A model generated the notes under the pieces. It worked only from the letters and a program-made list of their open reading frames with translations. It was not told the origin of the DNA and searched no databases. Source: CAZMCC01 sp964564695 (GTDB lineage Bacteria; Planctomycetota; Phycisphaerae; Phycisphaerales; UBA1924). From it: a DNA stretch of 9,653 nt. Of the stretch, positions 6,745-9,653 are shown in pieces; position 1 is the stretch's first letter, and every line of letters starts with the position of its first letter. Where the stretch lies: positions 1 through 9,653 of the forward strand of contig CAZMCC010000122.1 of assembly GCA_964564695.1 (NCBI GenBank), written 5' to 3'. A program made the position numbers and the translations under genes.

Positions 6745-6791
6745 CGAAGGGCACCAAGACACCGGGCGGACAAAGCTCCGCCCGGGCACCC
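6700..6791. repeat. REP/BIME-like inverted repeat element C
   Basis: Two 30-base arms (6700-6729 and 6762-6791) match in inverted orientation at 27 of 30 positions. Each arm folds into a nine-base-pair hairpin with a six-base loop. The left stem is CCCGGCGGA/TCCGCCGGG (6706-6714 with 6721-6729); the right is CCGGGCGGA/TCCGCCCGG (6762-6770 with 6777-6785). Two of the three differences between arms sit opposite each other in the stem and swap a C-G for a G-C pair; the third is in the loop. The 32-base spacer contains the palindrome AGCGATCGCT (6732-6741) and the stop codon of the DUF1275-STAS gene. It lies between two convergent genes and could end or protect both transcripts. Confidence 0.85.
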
Positions 6792-6808
6792 CCCCCGTAC
6801 ACCCGCAG

Positions 6809-7654
6809 CTATCCCCCCATCCTCTCAAACCTCTCCCCAACCGCCCCCCAGTTCACGATCGTCATGAACGCCTCCACGTAGTCCGCACGCTTGTTCTGAT
6901 ACTTCAGGTAGTACGCGTGTTCCCACACGTCGATGCCCAGGATCGGCACGGCCCCCTGGATCGTCATGTCCTGCTGCTTCTCCCCCTGCGTCACGAAGAG
7001 CTTCTTGAACACCGGGTGATACAGCAGCCACGACCAGCCCGAGCCCTCGACCTGCACCGCGGCCTTCTTGAAGTGCTCCGCGAACTTCGCGTACGACCCG
7101 AAGTTCTGCCCGATCGCCGCGGCCAGCTTGCCCGTCGCCTCGCCGCCCCCGCCCTTGCCGGGGGGCGCCATGCAGTTCCAGAACAGCGTGTGGTTCACAT
7201 GCCCGGAGAGGTTGAAGTTCAGCTCTCGCGAGAAGAACTTGATAAGCGCCGGGTCCGCGCCGTCGCGGATCTTCGCGAGCTCCTTGAGCGCCTTGTTCGC
7301 GTTGTCCACGTACGCCTTGTGGTGCTTGCCGTGGTGGATCTCCATCGTCTGCTTGTCGATCGCCGGCTCGAGCGCCTCGGGCGGGTACGGGAGCGACGGC
7401 AGCACACACTCGCCCTTGGCGGCGTCCCACCCCGGCGTCGCGGTCTCGGCCGCGACGACGACGTTCTTGTTCGGCGCGGGTGCGGGGAGTGCGGGGGGTG
7501 CGGGGGGCGTGGGGGGGGCGCCCTGGCCCTGCGCCCGGGGCGCGAGCGAACTCAACACGCCCAGCGCCCCGATCCCTCCCAACGCGCAGAACGCGTCGCG
7601 GCGCGACAGGGCACTCTCCGGGCGATGATCTTCCGGTCCTTGGGTCGGTATCAT
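6809..7654 (-). CDS. Superoxide dismutase, Fe/Mn family (Mn-type), with Tat signal peptide
   Basis: This enzyme converts superoxide to hydrogen peroxide and oxygen. The 281-residue protein has an N-terminal extension with a twin-arginine signal: SRRDAF (17-22) followed by the hydrophobic ALGGIGALGVLSSLA (24-38). It is therefore likely exported folded to the periplasm. A Pro/Ala-rich linker (46-61) leads to the catalytic domain (about 83-281), which begins VLPSLPYPPEALEP like SodA. Metal ligands are His107 in MEIHHGKHH, His155 in SGHVNHTLFW, and Asp242 and His246 in GIDVWEHAYY. GSGWSWL (204-210) is also conserved. Gly151, where iron enzymes carry Gln, and Gln228 in QQD point to the manganese type. 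AGGAG seven bases upstream decides the ATG at 7654 over the open frame extending to 7801. The gene follows the DUF4340 gene by 80 bases, possibly cotranscribed, and converges with the DUF1275-STAS gene. Confidence 0.95.
   Translation of the reverse strand: MIPTQGPEDHRPESALSRRDAFCALGGIGALGVLSSLAPRAQGQGAPPTPPAPPALPAPAPNKNVVVAAETATPGWDAAKGECVLPSLPYPPEALEPAIDKQTMEIHHGKHHKAYVDNANKALKELAKIRDGADPALIKFFSRELNFNLSGHVNHTLFWNCMAPPGKGGGGEATGKLAAAIGQNFGSYAKFAEHFKKAAVQVEGSGWSWLLYHPVFKKLFVTQGEKQQDMTIQGAVPILGIDVWEHAYYLKYQNKRADYVEAFMTIVNWGAVGERFERMGG
7481..7507. repeat. Nine-base tandem repeat and adjacent G8 tract in the SOD linker
   Basis: Three copies of TGCGGGG(A/G)G stand head to tail at 7481-7507, followed by a run of eight G at 7511-7518. 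They lie inside the superoxide dismutase gene and encode its Pro/Ala linker. Length change in units of nine would keep frame; slippage in the G8 tract would not. Confidence 0.75.
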
Positions 7655-7661
7655 GTGCAAT

Positions 7662-7666
7662 CTCCT
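7662..7666 (-). promoter_or_regulatory. Shine-Dalgarno site deciding the superoxide dismutase start
   Basis: On the minus strand this reads AGGAG, seven bases before the ATG at 7654. It places the twin-arginine signal close to the N-terminus and excludes the longer frame to 7801, which would overlap the end of the DUF4340 gene. Confidence 0.75.
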
Positions 7667-7734
7667 GCTCGAACAACGATCCGAGTGTCGCGCCGTCGCG
7701 TGATGAATCTGTGTGCCCCGGACGAGACCCCGTC

Positions 7735-9159
7735 TTACTTCATGGGCTCCAGCGGCTTGCCGTCGGGCCCCACCGGCTTTGGCGCCCCCGGCTCGACCCA
7801 CGCCCGCAGCACCGCGGGAGCCGCGGCCAGCGGATAGCTGCGGAACACGCCGCCGCTCTTGAGCGTGAGCATCGGCCCTTCCGAAGCCCCGACCTCGAAC
7901 GTCTCGAGCGGGCGCCCGTCGAGGCCGCCGAGTTCGAGCGTGCCGACAACGTTGTAGGCCTTCGGAGCCGCGACGCCGATTTCGCTCGCCGGGCGTTCGC
8001 TCAGGAATTTCAGTGTGTCATTGACACTCGTGCGGTCGGCCTCGGGCAGCAGCGAGCCGCGTCCGCTGGGGAGCACCTCGGTCCATCCGTCGGTCTCGCG
8101 CACGAGCCGACGGCTCACGGCCCCTTTCCCGGCGCCGCCCATGACGATCGTGCCGACGTCAGGCCCCGTGAGCGTGCTGGCCGTGCCCGCGATGTACGCG
8201 CCCGGCGCCATCGAGACCCCCGCAAGGGCCGAGGCGTCCAGGACCACCGTCCTCGTCCCGTCGATCCGTGCGTACAGCCGCTTGCCCGACGCATCCGCCG
8301 GGCCTCCGAGGTCGATCGTGCGCCGCTTCGCGCCGGCTCCACCGCCCGCATCGCTCTCAAGCGTGATCGACGCGCTCGCCGGGTTCATCCCGGTGGTCGC
8401 GTTGTTCGGCGGAGCGGTGTCAAGGAAGTCTGAGATAGCCAGCTCGCCGAGCGACTTCATCAACCCCGCCACCTTCGCCGGGTCCGCCGGCGCCTGCATC
8501 GGCTCGCTCACGCCCCAGCGCCCTTCGACGCGACGCAGACCCAGCACGCCCGCCGAACTCACCAGCCGGATCCGCGGCGGGTTGGCGTCAAAGCCCGCGA
8601 GCACGCCCGTCGCCCGCCACCCGCGAGGCCCGGGCTCGCGCAGCGCCCGGTGCACGTTGTCATCGACCATCGCGAGCTGCGTCGTGGCGTTCCCCTCGGC
8701 CGCCGCGGCCGTGCCGCCCGCCGACTCGACGCTCACGAGCCCGTTCCCCGCGAGCGTGCTCGCGGCCAGGTGCAGCGTGGTGATCCGTCCGTCGTCCTCT
8801 TCGATCTTCACCAGCGTCGCGCCATCGCCAACGCTCGCTTTCGCGTCGGCCTCGCCGGTCGCGCGCATGTCCGCGAGCACGCGCAGCATCGCGTTGATCC
8901 GCGACGATGCGACCGGCCACGCCGCAGGTCCCGTGCCGAGCGTCCACTCGTCGCTCCCCGCGCGCCTCGTCACGCTCTCGCTGCCCACCGACAGCGCCAC
9001 CACGCGGGCCGGATCGAGCGTCAGCACCTTCGCGCCGGGCGCGACGATCCCCGAGCGCGAGCCGCCGGCACCGCCTCCGCCCCCGATCATGAAGAAGTAC
9101 ACCGCGACGCCCGCCACGATCGCCGCCGCCAGCCACGCCAGCACTGCCCTGTTGCTCAT
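7735..9159 (-). CDS. DUF4340 domain-containing, membrane-anchored protein
   Basis: This is a predicted 474-residue protein with one N-terminal membrane helix (about residues 5-25), a glycine-rich linker (26-36) and a large presumably periplasmic part. The repeating DUF4340 pattern of a Trp near a Pro or Ala, then a helix of the type xxLLxxLxxL, occurs three times: EWTLGTGPAAWPVASSRINA (71-90), RWGVSEPMQAPADPAKVAGL (214-233) with the following SLGELAISDFLD, and GWTEVLPSGRGSLLPEADRT (358-377) with the following LKFLSERPASEIGV. DUF4340 proteins usually accompany ABC-2 type transporter or GldG-like genes and have no defined activity. Here the upstream neighbour is divergent, so any transporter partner is elsewhere. 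An in-frame GTG at 9177 would add six residues; the ATG at 9159 puts the helix nearer the N-terminus. Neither start has a clear ribosome binding site. The superoxide dismutase gene follows after 80 bases. Confidence 0.8.
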   Translation of the reverse strand: MSNRAVLAWLAAAIVAGVAVYFFMIGGGGGAGGSRSGIVAPGAKVLTLDPARVVALSVGSESVTRRAGSDEWTLGTGPAAWPVASSRINAMLRVLADMRATGEADAKASVGDGATLVKIEEDDGRITTLHLAASTLAGNGLVSVESAGGTAAAAEGNATTQLAMVDDNVHRALREPGPRGWRATGVLAGFDANPPRIRLVSSAGVLGLRRVEGRWGVSEPMQAPADPAKVAGLMKSLGELAISDFLDTAPPNNATTGMNPASASITLESDAGGGAGAKRRTIDLGGPADASGKRLYARIDGTRTVVLDASALAGVSMAPGAYIAGTASTLTGPDVGTIVMGGAGKGAVSRRLVRETDGWTEVLPSGRGSLLPEADRTSVNDTLKFLSERPASEIGVAAPKAYNVVGTLELGGLDGRPLETFEVGASEGPMLTLKSGGVFRSYPLAAAPAVLRAWVEPGAPKPVGPDGKPLEPMK

Positions 9160-9277
9160 GCCCGAGTGTACAGCCACGAAATGCCCGGGGTTCTCAACTT
9201 CCGGCCTCCCCAGTGCATTCTGGTGCTTGTGAACTTCCTCACCGGCCCGAGCCGATCAATCCGACAACAATCCCAGC
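9160..9277. promoter_or_regulatory. Divergent spacer between the DUF4340 and C26 genes
   Basis: These 118 bases separate two outward-facing genes and should hold both promoters. I see no clear promoter boxes, operator or inverted repeat in it. Confidence 0.4.
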
Positions 9278-9653
9278 ATGGCGATCCCGCTGCGCTCCGC
9301 CCCGATCGTCGGCATCACCGCCGATGTCCTCGTCCACAACGACGTCCCCCGGGCCGCCTCGGCCCTGGCGTGCGTGGACGCCGTCGTCCGCGCGGGCGGC
9401 ATCCCGGTGCTGCTCCCCCCGGTCCTCGAGATGGTCGAGCAGCACGCCGCCATGTGCGACGCCTTCGTCTTCACCGGCGGCGACGACCCCCGAACCGAGG
9501 AGTTCGGCGCCCCGACCCATCCCGAGTCCACCCCAATGGACCCGCGACGACAGGCATACGAGATCGCCCTGCCCCGCCTCCTCCAGGCCCGCGCCGCCAC
9601 CCCCACCCTGGGCGCCTGCCCCCGCATGCAGCGCGTGACCCTCCTCAGCGGCG
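9278..9653 (+). CDS. Class I glutamine amidotransferase-like protein, peptidase C26 type (N-terminal 125 residues; cut by window edge)
   Basis: This is probably a gamma-glutamyl-gamma-aminobutyrate hydrolase-like (PuuD-type) enzyme that hydrolyses a gamma-glutamyl amide in the cytosol. Visible family features are PIVGIT (9-14), a helix ending in RAGGIPVLLPP (38-48), the oxyanion-side segment DAFVFTGGDDPRTEEFG (61-77), and MDPRRQAYEIAL (87-98), which matches the family pDxxRDxxE segment. The nucleophile elbow is LGACPRMQ (111-118), putting the catalytic Cys at 114. Most relatives read LGICRGMQ, so Arg replaces the usual Gly two places after the Cys. The His-Glu pair of the triad would lie beyond the window. 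An in-frame TGA at 9230 and the absence of other start codons make the ATG at 9278 the first possible start. There is no visible Shine-Dalgarno site. Substrate is uncertain; the family also includes degraded members. Confidence 0.8.
   Translation, partial: MAIPLRSAPIVGITADVLVHNDVPRAASALACVDAVVRAGGIPVLLPPVLEMVEQHAAMCDAFVFTGGDDPRTEEFGAPTHPESTPMDPRRQAYEIALPRLLQARAATPTLGACPRMQRVTLLSG

Noticed and set aside
1503..6791. CRISPR array
   Set aside because: The repeats are inverted pairs with different arm sequences at distant sites, not regularly spaced direct repeats.
5509..6840. A 443-residue minus-strand open frame opposite the DUF1275-STAS gene
   Set aside because: The sense frame has membrane helices and family motifs; the antisense frame is charged, low-complexity and runs through repeat element C.

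Overview
The window is GC-rich DNA (about two thirds G+C by eye) with tightly packed genes. It probably comes from a planctomycete, perhaps of the Phycisphaerae. That placement is an inference from the protein flavour (DUF4340, DUF2231, a DUF1275-STAS fusion, a Tat-exported superoxide dismutase) and from intergenic repeats of a kind I remember from Planctomycetota and Verrucomicrobiota. No 16S or other marker gene is present.

Layout. The left half is read leftwards (minus strand). From right to left it holds glmS (2881-4725), a Trm112-like/SAM methyltransferase protein (1603-2724), a CPBP (CAAX-type) membrane protease (739-1479) and the start of 6-phosphogluconate dehydrogenase (gnd, 1-671, running off the left edge). 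A divergent spacer at 4726-4896 separates glmS from two rightward membrane-protein genes: a DUF2231 protein (4897-5409) and a DUF1275/YoaK-like protein with a C-terminal STAS domain (5533-6744). These converge on an exported Mn-type superoxide dismutase (6809-7654, minus), which lies downstream of a DUF4340 membrane-anchored protein (7735-9159, minus). At the right edge a divergent class I glutamine-amidotransferase-like gene (peptidase C26, 9278 onward) runs out of the window.

Most genes look like household or envelope functions: sugar phosphate metabolism (gnd, glmS), envelope proteins, oxidative-stress defence and hydrolases. There is no obvious defence system, phage, integrase or CRISPR array. 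No tRNA or rRNA gene was recognised. No gene-free stretch exceeds 300 bases.

The most interesting non-coding signal is a set of three REP/BIME-like elements at 1503-1591, 5412-5506 and 6700-6791. Each has two near-identical inverted arms of 24-30 bases around a 32-41 base spacer, giving a total of 89-95 bases. Each lies at or just behind a stop codon. The three differ in arm sequence but share this architecture. One shows a compensatory base-pair swap between its two arms and also encodes the last 14 residues of the STAS protein.
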